NCBI RefSeq assembly: GCF_001426665.1
Contig: NZ_LMEY01000001.1
Location: forward strand, 564,054 to 628,053
Origin: Rhizobium sp. Root1334
GTDB lineage: Bacteria; Pseudomonadota; Alphaproteobacteria; Rhizobiales; Rhizobiaceae
Direction: 5' to 3'
DNA: 64,000 bases
The notes under the pieces are model-generated. The model did no database searches. It saw only the letters and a list, made by a program, of their open reading frames with translations, and had not been told where the DNA came from. The first letter of the stretch is position 1, and each line of letters starts with the position of its first letter. Below are positions 36,011-44,842 of this stretch, piece after piece. A program made the translations under genes and the position numbers.

Positions 36011-38017
36011 TTAGTTCCCGCGTCCGCGTGGCTTACCACCACCGGCCGGACGGCCCCCCGAAGGCTTGCCGCCGCCCGTGCCGGGCTTGCGCGGACCACC
36101 GGTCTTGGCGCCGAACGGCTTTGCGCCACCCGGCTTGCCGCCAAACGATTTTCCACCGGAAGGCCGGTCGCCAGAGGGCTTGCCACCGAACGGACGGTCA
36201 CCGTCGCGACGCGGCGGGCGGTCGCCCTGGGGACGATCCCCACGCGGTGGACGATCACCGAAATCACGCGGCTTGCGGTCGCCATCCTCACGCGAGAACG
36301 ACTTTTCGCCAAAGGGCTTGCGCGGGCGGTCGCCTTGCGGGCGATCACCGGCAGGCCGATCGCTTCTGGGCCGGTCGGAGAACGAACGGGCGCCTTCGGC
36401 ACGCGGTTTGCGAGCACCGAACGGCTTGTCGCCATCGCGACGCGGCGGACGATCCCCCTGAGGACGATCGCCACGCGGGGCGCGGTCGCCAAAACTGCGG
36501 CCACCACGATCATCACCACCGGAACGCCTGCGGTCGCTGCCACGGCCTTCATCGCGGCTTGGCTCGTCAGTTGCGCGGATCCAATCGTTGTCGTCGGAAT
36601 CACGGGTCACGATCACACGCGGGCCACGGTCGGGGCGGTCGTAGACCGACGCCTTCTTGCGGTCCGGATCGAACTTCCTGTTGGACTTGGTCGCGACGCC
36701 GTCCTTGTTGCGGCCGTAGCGCTTGCTCGTCGGCGCGCCTTCCGGGCGCTCGCGGCGGACTGGCTTCTCGGCACCATCGGCAGCCTGTGCGTCCTTCGGC
36801 TTCTTTTCCGCCAGCGGCTTGGCGCCGGGCGCCATCCAGACATTGGCCTTGCGGGCGCGAAAACCCGGTTCACGCTTCGGCTCGTCGAATTTCGCAGCCG
36901 GCGCATCACGTCCGCCACGGTCATTGCGGTCACCACGGCCGCCGCTGCGGTCATCACGCCGTGTTGTATCGAGGCGCGACAGCGCCCGCTCGCGCTTGTC
37001 GCCGGCCTTTTCCTTGAAACCACCGCGTTCGCGGGCTTCCGGCTTTCCGGCGGCCCATTCGTTCTTCTGCGGCTTTTCGTCTTCGGCGGCAGCGTCGAAG
37101 ATCGGTGCATCGAAATTCGCCTTGGCATCCTCGATCAGGCGAGGACCCAGCTGGTCGCGCAGCGTGCGGCCACGGATTTCCTGCGCCTGGCCTTCCGGCA
37201 GTTCGCCGAGCTGGAACGGACCGTAGGAAATGCGGATCAACCGGTTCACGTCGAGGCCGAGCGCGCCCATGACGTTCTTGATTTCGCGGTTCTTGCCTTC
37301 GCGCAGGCCCATGGTGATCCAGACGTTGGAACCCTGAACCTTGTCGAGCGTCGCATCGATGGCGCCGTAGAGCACGCCGTCGACGGCAATGCCGTCCTTC
37401 AGCTTGTCGAGCGCCGCTTGGTCGATCGAACCATGCGCGCGGACGCGGTAGCGGCGCAGCCAGCCAGTGGCGGGCAGTTCGAGAACACGAGCCAGACCGC
37501 CATCATTGGTGAGCAGCAGCAGGCCTTCGGTGTTGATGTCGAGACGGCCGATGGACAGGACGCGCGGCAGGTCTTCCGGCAAGTTGTCAAAAACCGTCGG
37601 GCGGCCTTCCGGATCGGAATTGGTGGTCACCAGGCCAGACGGCTTGTGATAGAGCCAGAGGCGAGTGCGTTCGATGCCGCGGATCGGCTGGCCATCCACT
37701 TCAATGTGATCGGCGAGCGTCGCGTTGACGACCGGGCTGTCGAGCAGCTTGCCGTTCAGCGAAACGCGGCCTTCCATGATCATGCGCTCGATATCGCGGC
37801 GCGAGGCCACGCCAGCGCGCGCCATGATCTTGGAAATACGCTGCGGCACATCGGCGCCGACGGTTTCTGCCGCCGCCGGCCGTGGCTTGCGCGGCTTTTC
37901 CGTTTCGTTCGTTTCGCCCGAATGATCGGCAGCGGTCTTGCGCGCGCCGGTATGGGGCTTCTTGTCGGACCGTACGGGCTTGCCGCCAGGCCGCTGGGGC
38001 TTGTCTTTGAATGTCAT
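36011..38017 (-). CDS. rRNA pseudouridine synthase (RluB/RsuA family) with long charged tail
   Basis: 668 residues, about twice the usual size. An N-terminal linker (1-58) is followed by an S4 domain (about 59-105, QRISKIMARAGVASRRDIER) and the catalytic domain (about 115-290) with GRLDINTEGLLLLTNDG, whose Asp is the nucleophile. From about 310 to the end comes a low-complexity tail rich in Arg, Gly, Asp, Pro and Lys, with many GDRP/RRDGD/PQGDRPP units and a Gly-rich end. The tail is probably disordered and RNA-binding (inference). It leads the operon with rsmD and is divergent from tadA, 76 bp apart. RluB or a related 23S enzyme is the best guess. Confidence 0.92.
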   Translation of the reverse strand: MTFKDKPQRPGGKPVRSDKKPHTGARKTAADHSGETNETEKPRKPRPAAAETVGADVPQRISKIMARAGVASRRDIERMIMEGRVSLNGKLLDSPVVNATLADHIEVDGQPIRGIERTRLWLYHKPSGLVTTNSDPEGRPTVFDNLPEDLPRVLSIGRLDINTEGLLLLTNDGGLARVLELPATGWLRRYRVRAHGSIDQAALDKLKDGIAVDGVLYGAIDATLDKVQGSNVWITMGLREGKNREIKNVMGALGLDVNRLIRISYGPFQLGELPEGQAQEIRGRTLRDQLGPRLIEDAKANFDAPIFDAAAEDEKPQKNEWAAGKPEARERGGFKEKAGDKRERALSRLDTTRRDDRSGGRGDRNDRGGRDAPAAKFDEPKREPGFRARKANVWMAPGAKPLAEKKPKDAQAADGAEKPVRRERPEGAPTSKRYGRNKDGVATKSNRKFDPDRKKASVYDRPDRGPRVIVTRDSDDNDWIRATDEPSRDEGRGSDRRRSGGDDRGGRSFGDRAPRGDRPQGDRPPRRDGDKPFGARKPRAEGARSFSDRPRSDRPAGDRPQGDRPRKPFGEKSFSREDGDRKPRDFGDRPPRGDRPQGDRPPRRDGDRPFGGKPSGDRPSGGKSFGGKPGGAKPFGAKTGGPRKPGTGGGKPSGGRPAGGGKPRGRGN

Positions 38018-38093
38018 TTGTGTTGCCTGCCTTTTGGGCTGTCCTATCAGGTCACGGCCCTTGGGTTAAGAGAAATTATCACGGGTCTTAACG

Positions 38094-38543
38094 ATGGCTG
38101 AAACGAGCCGGTTTATGGATTTGGCCTTGGAAGAAGCCAGAATGGCGGCGGCGCGTGGCGAAGTGCCGGTCGGCGCCGTCCTTGTCGTCAATGGCGCGGT
38201 CATCGCCAGCGCCGGAAACCGCACGCGCGAGCGCAACGATGTCACCGCGCATGCCGAAATCGAAGTGATCCGCGCGGCAGCAGGCGCCATCGGGGCAGAA
38301 CGGCTGAACGGTGCCGATCTCTACGTCACGCTGGAGCCCTGCACCATGTGCGCGGCAGCGATTTCGTTTGCCCGTCTGCGCCGGGTATATTATGGCGCCG
38401 AAGATCCGAAGGGCGGCGGCGTCGACAATGGCGTCCGCTTCTTCCATCAACCGACCTGCCATCATGCGCCGGATGTGTATTCCGGTCTTTCCGGTCAGAG
38501 TGCGGCAGATATCCTCAGGGCGTTCTTTGCCGGAAGACGCTAA
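38094..38543 (+). CDS. tadA: tRNA-specific adenosine deaminase (A34 to I34)
   Basis: 149 residues of the cytidine/deoxycytidylate deaminase fold. Zinc and catalytic motifs are HAEIEVI near 51 and PCTMC near 82. GEVPVGAVLVVNGAVI at the N-terminus and the C-terminal FFHQPTCHHAPDVYSG agree with TadA proteins. It converts adenosine to inosine at the wobble position of tRNA-Arg. It is single, divergent from the pseudouridine synthase gene and convergent with the GNAT gene 19 bp away. Confidence 0.93.
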   Translation: MAETSRFMDLALEEARMAAARGEVPVGAVLVVNGAVIASAGNRTRERNDVTAHAEIEVIRAAAGAIGAERLNGADLYVTLEPCTMCAAAISFARLRRVYYGAEDPKGGGVDNGVRFFHQPTCHHAPDVYSGLSGQSAADILRAFFAGRR

Positions 38544-38561
38544 ACAGCCAAACAGGAAATC

Positions 38562-39038
38562 CTATCCGGCAGCAAAGCTTTCAAGAGCCGCGCCGGACAG
38601 GCGATAGCGTGTCCATTCCGACAGCGGCTCGGCGCCGATTGCCTCATAGGCCTTGATCGCCGGCTCGTTCCAGTCGAGCACGCTCCACTCGAAGCGGCCG
38701 CATCCCTTCTCGACCGCGATCTGCGCCAGATAGCGCAGCATCGTGCGCCCGGCGCCCGATCCGCGCTGGTCCGGCGTGATATACAGGTCTTCGAGATAAA
38801 GCCCGTTGCGCGCCAGCCATGTGGAATAGCTGAAGAACCACACGGCGAAACCGACGGGAACGCCATCGCGCTCGCAGATCGCCGCATGCGAAACGGAATT
38901 TTCGCCGAACAGCGAAGAGGTGACCGACTGAACGGTCGCCTCGACCTCGTGGCCGGCCTTCTCGTAGATTGCCAATTCGGTGATGAAACGCAGGATCGTG
39001 CCTGCGTCGTCAGGTGTGGCCGCGCGGATCTTGAACAT
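38562..39038 (-). CDS. GNAT family N-acetyltransferase
   Basis: 158 residues, the whole of which is one GNAT domain. It starts FKIRAATPDDAGTILRFITE, and the acetyl-CoA pyrophosphate loop RGSGAGRTMLRYLAQIA (Q/RxxGxG/A) lies near 97. LEDLYITPDQRG is strand 4 of the fold, and VLDWNEPAIKAYEAIGAEPL the C-terminal part. It resembles the diamine/spermidine acetyltransferase branch, but the substrate is open. It begins 6 bp after the lipoprotein gene on the same strand. Confidence 0.9.
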   Translation of the reverse strand: MFKIRAATPDDAGTILRFITELAIYEKAGHEVEATVQSVTSSLFGENSVSHAAICERDGVPVGFAVWFFSYSTWLARNGLYLEDLYITPDQRGSGAGRTMLRYLAQIAVEKGCGRFEWSVLDWNEPAIKAYEAIGAEPLSEWTRYRLSGAALESFAAG

Positions 39039-39044
39039 GCCGGA

Positions 39045-39662
39045 TCAGAAAACCTGGTACCACTTCTTGCCGCTGCCCTTGATCGCGGCTTCCTTCTTGC
39101 GGCGGCGCTCCTTGACCTGTTCCGGCTCGCCCAGATCCGCCGTCGCCTCTTCCGGCAGCTTGCGGTATTCGAGCGGCGGGTCGCTGAGGAACCGGCGCTT
39201 GTCGGCATAGGCGCCCATCTGGATCTTGCGGGCCTCGCGATAGGCCTGTGTCTGCTCGCTCTTGGTCAAGGCCCGACCGTTGGCACTCGCCTTGGCCAGC
39301 GGCGAAACGTAGTTCGGATTATCGGCATTGGCGTCGGCTTCCTCGCGCAGACGCTGGCGCGTGTCTTCCGGCGATTCGAGCCACTGCGGATTGTCTTTGG
39401 TCGCCAGGTTTTGCTGCGGCTGCACGAGTTGCGCCGTTTCGCTCGAGGGCGGCAACACCAGGCCGGGGCGCGGCTGATACTTGACGTTGTTGGGATTGGA
39501 CGGCGCGATGCTGACTGCACTGCCAAGGTCATCGACCAGATGCTCGCCGGCGGTCTTGTCCGTGCCGTAGGTCGGGCCGCCGATGCAGCCGGTCAAGACA
39601 AAGCTGCCGGTTACAATGCCGAACAGGCCGGCATACAGTCGAAACTCTCGCGTCATTCCCAT
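39045..39662 (-). CDS. Putative outer-membrane lipoprotein of unknown function
   Basis: 205 residues from the ATG at 39662 (MGMTREFRLYAGLFGIVTGS), which has GGAAGGG five bases upstream; a second ATG lies at 39656. The signal peptide ends in the lipobox LTGC, giving a lipidated Cys near residue 26. The mature part is hydrophilic, rich in Pro/Asn then Arg/Lys/Glu (KERRRKKEAAIKGSGKKWYQ), with no domain I recognise. It lies between ileS and the GNAT gene, all on minus. In relatives a similar lipoprotein often follows ileS, but its role is not known to me. Confidence 0.8.
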   Translation of the reverse strand: MGMTREFRLYAGLFGIVTGSFVLTGCIGGPTYGTDKTAGEHLVDDLGSAVSIAPSNPNNVKYQPRPGLVLPPSSETAQLVQPQQNLATKDNPQWLESPEDTRQRLREEADANADNPNYVSPLAKASANGRALTKSEQTQAYREARKIQMGAYADKRRFLSDPPLEYRKLPEEATADLGEPEQVKERRRKKEAAIKGSGKKWYQVF

Positions 39663-39797
39663 GAAAACCCTTCCAGCGGTGCCGGCACGATCGATACTTG
39701 AGCGGCATTGCTGCGCCCATGACGGATAAATCCGCCGATTTTCAGGCAGGTTTACCGGATGAACCGCAATTACGCAATTCATCCGGTAAACAATCCC

Positions 39798-42698
39798 TTA
39801 AGAAGCGTATCCGAGCTCGCGAAGCGCAATGGCATCGCGGGCGGAGACATCGGGGAATGCCGGATCGGAGCCGACATCGGCCGTGATGCGCCAGGACCGG
39901 GCGCATTTGACGCCTTCGGCAAGCACGGGCTCGACGCTGACTGATGCCAGATCGCCAAGCGAGAAGGCGCCGGCCGGTCCCATGCCCGCAACGATGGTGA
40001 CGCCGGAAGTGATGCAGATTTCTGCAAAATCCTGACCATCCAATGCCTGCATCAGATCCGCATCGGCAACGTGCACCACCGGGGCCGCTTCCAGCGAAGA
40101 GCCGATCCGCTTGTCGCGGCGCTCGATTTCCAGAGCACCGGTGACGGCGCGGCGAACGTCGCGGATCTTCTTCCACTTCTCGGCCAGAGCCTCGTCGCGC
40201 CACTCGGCCGGCACGATCGGGAACTGTTCCAGATGCACGGAGACCGCAGACGGATCACGCGACAACCAGGCCTCTTCCGTGGTGAAGGGCAGCATCGGCG
40301 CAAGCCAGGTCACGAGGCACTCGAACAGCTTGCGGATGACCGCAAGCGAGGCACGGCGACGCAGGCTCGACGGCGCGTCGCAATAGAGCGCGTCCTTGCG
40401 GATATCGAAGTAGAAGGCCGAGAGCTCGACATTCGAGAAGTCGATCAGCGCGCGGGCGATCTTCTTGAAGTCGAAGGCGTCGTAGCCCTCGCGTACCAAC
40501 TGGTCGAGTTCGGCCAGGCGATGCAGCATCAGGCGTTCGAGTTCGGGCATGTCAGCGAGAGCGATCTCCTCGCCCTTGTCATGGGCGAGCGTGCCGAGCA
40601 TCCAGCGGATGGTGTTGCGTAGCTTGCGGTACGCATCGACATTGGTCTGGATGATCGTCTTGCCGAGACGCTGGTCCTCCCAATAATCCGTGGTCATGAC
40701 CCAGAGACGCAGGATATCGGCGCCAGAATCCTTCATCACGTCCTGCGGCGAGACGACGTTGCCAAGCGACTTCGACATCTTCTGGCCCTTTTCGTCCATG
40801 GTGAAGCCATGGGTGATGACCGTATCGTAGGGCGCGCGGCCGCGGGTGGCGGCGGATTCGAGCAGCGAGGAATGGAACCAGCCGCGATGCTGGTCGGAAC
40901 CTTCCAGATAGACGTCCGCCGGCCATTTCAGGTCCGGGCGGTCTTCCAGCGTGAAGGTGTGGGTCGAGCCACTGTCAAACCAGACGTCAAGGATGTCCAT
41001 GACCTGTGTCCACTTGGATGCGTCATGCTTGTTGCCGAGGAAACGCTCCTTGGCACCGGCGGCAAACCAGGCATCCGCACCTTCGGCATCGAAGGCCTCG
41101 AGGATGCGGGCATTGACCTCGGCATCCTGCAGGACATTGCCTTCTTCGTCGGCAAAGACGCAGATCGGCACGCCCCAGGCGCGCTGACGCGACAGAACCC
41201 AGTCCGGGCGCTGTTCGATCATGGCGCGCAGGCGGTTCTGGCCGGCAGCCGGCACGAAACGGGTGTCGTCGATCGCGGTCAGGGCGCGGGTGCGCAGCGT
41301 CGTGCCGTCCGTCAGGTCCTTGTCCATATAGACGAACCACTGCGGCGTATTGCGGAAGATGATCGGCTTCTTGGAGCGCCAGCTGTGCGGATACTGGTGC
41401 TTCAGGCGGCCGCGGGCAAACAGCGCGTTGCGCTCGATCAGCGCCTTGATGACGCGGTCGTTGGCATCACCCTTCTTGCCGTTGTCGTCCATGACGCGGG
41501 CGCCCTCAAAACCGGGAGCGTCGGCGGTGTAGGTGCCCGAGTCATCGACCGGGAACGGGATGCGCGTGTCGATGCCACGGGCTTCGAGTTCCTTGACGCC
41601 CGACATCCAGGCCTCGAAGTCTTCGCGGCCGTGCGACGGCGCGGTGTGGACGAAGCCAGTACCGGCATCGTCAGTGACGTGATCACCTGGGAGGAGTGGG
41701 ACGACGAAGTCGTAGCCGAGATCCTTGAGTGGGTGGGCAGCCGTGAGACCCGCAAGATCGTCTGCCGACACGTCGAGCAGACGCTTGAACGTCAGCTTGG
41801 ACTTGGCGGCGGATTCGTCTGCAAGCGCATCGGCGAAGATCAGCTTCTCGCCCGGACGCGGACCAAAGTCGTTCTCGGCAGCCGTCACTTCGTACAGGCC
41901 ATAGGAGACCTTCGGCGAATAGGCGACGGCGCGGTTGCCCGGGATCGTCCAGGGCGTAGTCGTCCAGATGACAACATGGGCGCCGACGAGAGCCGGCGCA
42001 CCGGCAGCCACCGGGAACTTCACCCAGATCGCATCGCTCTCATATTCATGATACTCGACCTCGGCTTCCGCCAGCGCCGTGCGCTCGACAACCGACCACA
42101 TGATCGGCTTAGAGCCTCGGTAGAGCTGGCCGCTCATGGCGATCTTCAGGAGTTCGCCGGCGATGCGGCTTTCCGCGTGAAAATTCATCGTCAGGTACGG
42201 ATTGTCGAAATCGCCGATGATGCCGAGGCGCTTGAACTCGTCGCCCTGGATCTTGATCCATTTTTCAGCGTAGGCGCGGCATTCCTTGCGGAACTCGATC
42301 ATCGCGTCCGGCTGCTTCAGGTCTGGCTTGGCCTTGCCCTTGGCCCGGTAGTTTTCCTCTTCGATCTTCCACTCGATCGGCAGACCGTGGCAATCCCAGC
42401 CCGGAACATAGTTACTATCATAGCCGCGCATCTGGAACGAGCGGGTGATGACGTCTTTCAGGATCTTGTTCAGCGCGTGGCCGATGTGGATGTTGCCGTT
42501 GGCATAGGGAGGGCCGTCATGCAGGACGAACTTTTCGCGGCCAGCGGCGGAAGCCCGCAGCTTCTTGTAGAGGTCCATCTCACGCCAGCGGGCAACCGTT
42601 TCCGGCTCCTTCTGCGGCAGGCCGGCGCGCATCGGAAATTCGGTTTCCGGCAGATAGAGGGTCTTGGAATAATCGAGCTTTTCAACGGTATCGGTCAT
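39798..42698 (-). CDS. ileS: Isoleucyl-tRNA synthetase
   Basis: 966 residues from [17 protein letters not shown] at 42698 (an ATG at 42713 would add five residues; neither has a good Shine-Dalgarno). Class I signatures: HIGH at 71-74 ([16 protein letters not shown]) and KMSKS in [13 protein letters not shown]. The CP1 editing domain lies between them, and the anticodon-binding domain follows. The C-terminal region reads [12 protein letters not shown] and ends [10 protein letters not shown] without the further cysteines of the E. coli zinc site. It charges tRNA-Ile with isoleucine. No T-box-like leader is expected or seen. Confidence 0.96.
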   Translation of the reverse strand: MTDTVEKLDYSKTLYLPETEFPMRAGLPQKEPETVARWREMDLYKKLRASAAGREKFVLHDGPPYANGNIHIGHALNKILKDVITRSFQMRGYDSNYVPGWDCHGLPIEWKIEEENYRAKGKAKPDLKQPDAMIEFRKECRAYAEKWIKIQGDEFKRLGIIGDFDNPYLTMNFHAESRIAGELLKIAMSGQLYRGSKPIMWSVVERTALAEAEVEYHEYESDAIWVKFPVAAGAPALVGAHVVIWTTTPWTIPGNRAVAYSPKVSYGLYEVTAAENDFGPRPGEKLIFADALADESAAKSKLTFKRLLDVSADDLAGLTAAHPLKDLGYDFVVPLLPGDHVTDDAGTGFVHTAPSHGREDFEAWMSGVKELEARGIDTRIPFPVDDSGTYTADAPGFEGARVMDDNGKKGDANDRVIKALIERNALFARGRLKHQYPHSWRSKKPIIFRNTPQWFVYMDKDLTDGTTLRTRALTAIDDTRFVPAAGQNRLRAMIEQRPDWVLSRQRAWGVPICVFADEEGNVLQDAEVNARILEAFDAEGADAWFAAGAKERFLGNKHDASKWTQVMDILDVWFDSGSTHTFTLEDRPDLKWPADVYLEGSDQHRGWFHSSLLESAATRGRAPYDTVITHGFTMDEKGQKMSKSLGNVVSPQDVMKDSGADILRLWVMTTDYWEDQRLGKTIIQTNVDAYRKLRNTIRWMLGTLAHDKGEEIALADMPELERLMLHRLAELDQLVREGYDAFDFKKIARALIDFSNVELSAFYFDIRKDALYCDAPSSLRRRASLAVIRKLFECLVTWLAPMLPFTTEEAWLSRDPSAVSVHLEQFPIVPAEWRDEALAEKWKKIRDVRRAVTGALEIERRDKRIGSSLEAAPVVHVADADLMQALDGQDFAEICITSGVTIVAGMGPAGAFSLGDLASVSVEPVLAEGVKCARSWRITADVGSDPAFPDVSARDAIALRELGYAS

Positions 42699-43039
42699 GG
42701 TTTCAGCAATCATATCTGGGCGCGTGTCGCCGCGCGTGCGAACGGGATATCATAAGGGAAACGGTGGCGTTCAGGCCGAACGCCGAAAACCCGGACCTTC
42801 CGGCTGCAGTCAGAGCGCTCAGAAGGCCGGGCCAATAATTCGCTGATCACGTATCAATCGACGATATCGGGTCATGGTGGCCGGTTGTTTAAGCGGTTTT
42901 TGCGCGAAAAGGAAGATGACAACGGCAAAGTTTCAAAGAACGATATGGTTCATTGTGATGAAACGTAATTTCCACTGCATTATATGATATTGGATCAGAT
43001 AGCGCATCGCCGATAGCAAGGTCGAAACGGGAGCAACAG
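42699..43039. other. Divergent promoter region ileS / toxin-antitoxin pair
   Basis: 340 bp with no supported gene. The part next to the antitoxin is A/T-richer and contains TATATGATAT at 42981-42990, about 50 bp before the antitoxin ATG, a possible -10 element. I see no clear operator palindrome, although autoregulated toxin-antitoxin promoters usually have one. Confidence 0.35.
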
Positions 43040-43291
43040 ATGGTCAAGCGGACATTTTTTGTAAAGGCGGTCTGGGACCCTGAGGCAATGGTGTTTTATT
43101 CGGAAAGCGACATCGAAGGTTTCCACATCGAAGCCACCACGATCGACGAGTTCGAAGAGATTATTTTCGGTACGGCGATCGACCTGATTGTGGCGAACCA
43201 TATCAGCCTGCCCGACCTTGCCGGAACGCCGTTACGTGACCTCATTCCAGCCATTCTCTGGCAGAGACCAGCGTTTCCGGTGGCGGCATAA
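43040..43291 (+). CDS. DUF1902 protein, probable antitoxin of a HicA-type pair
   Basis: 83 residues beginning MVKRTFFVKAVWDPEAMVFY. The sequence has the beta-strand pattern of the partial RNase H-like HicB/DUF1902 fold (FFVKAVWDPEAMVFYSESDI, then GFHIEATTIDEFEEII) and an amphipathic C-terminus with no separate DNA-binding domain. It overlaps the HicA-like gene by one base (TAATG). Order is antitoxin then toxin, the reverse of classical hicAB. It presumably neutralises the toxin by covering its RNA-binding face (family inference). Confidence 0.8.
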   Translation: MVKRTFFVKAVWDPEAMVFYSESDIEGFHIEATTIDEFEEIIFGTAIDLIVANHISLPDLAGTPLRDLIPAILWQRPAFPVAA

Positions 43292-43488
43292 TGGTGCAAG
43301 GATACTACAGGCTGGTCTGTGATATCCTCCTTGCCCTCGGCTACGAATATCTAACAAATGCCAAAGGCTCACACGAGAAATGGCAATCGCGTGCCACCGG
43401 TAAAATGGTGCTCGTTCCGCGAAATTTGAAAAGCCGCCATACTGCGAACGCCATTCTCAAGACTGCGGGATCCGACCGCAAGCTTTGA
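43291..43488 (+). CDS. HicA-type mRNA interferase toxin (putative)
   Basis: 65 residues with the HicA double-stranded-RNA-binding-like fold. It contains GYEYLTNAKGSHEKWQS, where GSH holds the catalytic His, VLVPRN, and HTANAILKTAG, corresponding to the C-terminal helix. HicA toxins cleave mRNA and tmRNA. The basic, very short protein and the one-base overlap with the DUF1902 gene make a two-gene type II toxin-antitoxin unit likely. All recognised residues seem intact. Activity is untested. Confidence 0.8.
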   Translation: MVQGYYRLVCDILLALGYEYLTNAKGSHEKWQSRATGKMVLVPRNLKSRHTANAILKTAGSDRKL

Positions 43489-43545
43489 TACGGCCTCACT
43501 GGAAGCGACGAAGCGAACCGTATCGGACAAATCGGATAAGCTGAC

Positions 43546-43785
43546 TCAGTCCTTCGGATTCGCCTGCATTGCGGCGCGCAGTGCATCGTTGATGCGGTCC
43601 TGCCAGCCGGGGCCATCGTCCTGGAAATAATGCAACACGGCGCTGTCGAGCTTGATCGACACCAGTTCCTTGGTTTCCGGCAGAGCGCGCTTTTCGACGG
43701 CTGGTGCCGGTGCCTTCTTGGCCGGTTTGAACAGGGCCTCTGCAGCATCCATGGCGCTGACGGGCCGGCGGGGCGTGGTAGCCAT
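43546..43785 (-). CDS. BrnA-like antitoxin family protein (orphan)
   Basis: 79 residues from the ATG at 43785; AAAGGA fits this start better than the ATG at 43791, which it nearly touches. The N-terminal half is Ala/Pro/Lys-rich linker. The C-terminal half, ETKELVSIKLDSAVLHYFQD then DGPGWQDRINDALRAAM, matches the ribbon-helix-helix-type BrnA antitoxin family. No BrnT toxin gene is beside it. It follows ribF by 12 bp on the same strand, so it may be a domesticated regulator or solitary DNA-binding protein. Confidence 0.75.
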   Translation of the reverse strand: MATTPRRPVSAMDAAEALFKPAKKAPAPAVEKRALPETKELVSIKLDSAVLHYFQDDGPGWQDRINDALRAAMQANPKD

Positions 43786-43797
43786 CGGCATTATCCT

Positions 43798-44796
43798 TTA
43801 GGAATTGGCATCCGGACCGAATGCGATTTTGCTGTCGATCACACTGAGCGGCTTGACGCCGGAAAGCAAGGCGCGGGCTTCCGCATCATCCTGCTTCATC
43901 TGCACCACCAGCGGATCGAGACCATCGAACTTCAGCTCATCGCGCAGATGGCCGAAGAAGGAGACCGAACAGATTTCACCATAGAGATCGCCGGAGAAAT
44001 CGAAGACGAAGGTTTCGAGCAGGGCAATGCCGTCGCTATCGACCGTCGGGCGCTTGCCGAAGCTCGCCACACCATCATGAAGGCTGCCATCGGCGCGGCG
44101 GAAGCGCACGGCGTAGATACCGTTGCGCAATTCAACTTCCGGCGGCAGCTGCATGTTGGCGGTGGGATAACCCAGCGTGCGGCCAAGCTTCTTGCCGCCG
44201 ATGACTTCCGCTTCCACCGTATAGCGGTAGCCGAGCAGACCGGCCGCCTGGGTGACATCGCCCTCGCCCAGCAATCCGCGAATATGGCTGGAGGAGATCA
44301 CCGAGGCGTTCTCATCCCGAAACGCATCGACCAGCGTCACGCCAAAGCCGTTTTCGCCACCGGCAGCCATGAGGAAGGCAGGGCCGCCTTCCCTGCCCTT
44401 GCCGAAATGGAAATCGAAACCGGTGACCACATGGCTCGCATGCAGCCAGTCCATCAGGATGGAGCGGATGAAATCGGATGCGGACAGCTGCGAGAACGTC
44501 TTGTCGAACGGATATTCGATGACGGCGGAAAAACCCATGCCTTCAAGGATGCGTGCCTTCAGCGGTGCCGGCGTCAGCCGGAATACCGGCTGGTCCGGCC
44601 GGAAGACGCTGCGGGGATGCGGCTCGAAGGTGAGAACCAGCGCCGGAACGCCCCGCGCCTGCGCTTCTTCCAGCGCCCGGTTCAGAACCGATTGATGACC
44701 ACGATGCACGCCATCGAAATTACCGATGGCGATGACGCCGCCGCGCAGCGCTTCGGGAAGAGGTTCGCGGGTCTCGTTGCGATGAAAAACTGTCAT
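43798..44796 (-). CDS. ribF: Bifunctional riboflavin kinase/FAD synthetase
   Basis: 332 residues from ATG 44796 (MTVFHRNE); an earlier TTG at 44838 was rejected. N-terminal FMN adenylyltransferase (about 15-180) with GNFDGVHRGHQ, the HxGH-type nucleotide site, and SSSHIRGLL. C-terminal flavokinase (about 185-325) with GRTLGYPTANMQLP and RNGIYAVRF. It makes FMN from riboflavin and FAD from FMN with ATP. No FMN riboswitch is visible upstream. It is in a minus-strand run with the HAD gene 46 bp upstream and the BrnA-like gene downstream. Confidence 0.95.
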   Translation of the reverse strand: MTVFHRNETREPLPEALRGGVIAIGNFDGVHRGHQSVLNRALEEAQARGVPALVLTFEPHPRSVFRPDQPVFRLTPAPLKARILEGMGFSAVIEYPFDKTFSQLSASDFIRSILMDWLHASHVVTGFDFHFGKGREGGPAFLMAAGGENGFGVTLVDAFRDENASVISSSHIRGLLGEGDVTQAAGLLGYRYTVEAEVIGGKKLGRTLGYPTANMQLPPEVELRNGIYAVRFRRADGSLHDGVASFGKRPTVDSDGIALLETFVFDFSGDLYGEICSVSFFGHLRDELKFDGLDPLVVQMKQDDAEARALLSGVKPLSVIDSKIAFGPDANS

Positions 44797-44842
44797 GTCC
44801 GTTCGCCAGTCGTCTCTCGTGCGGGCCGATCGCGCCAATCCG

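Noticed and set aside
35534..38101. 855-codon plus-strand frame
   Set aside because: Antisense to rsmD and the repetitive tail of the pseudouridine synthase; low-complexity composition only, and no start signal.
40809..42755. 648-codon frame antisense to ileS
   Set aside because: Mirror frame of a conserved synthetase with no domain of its own.
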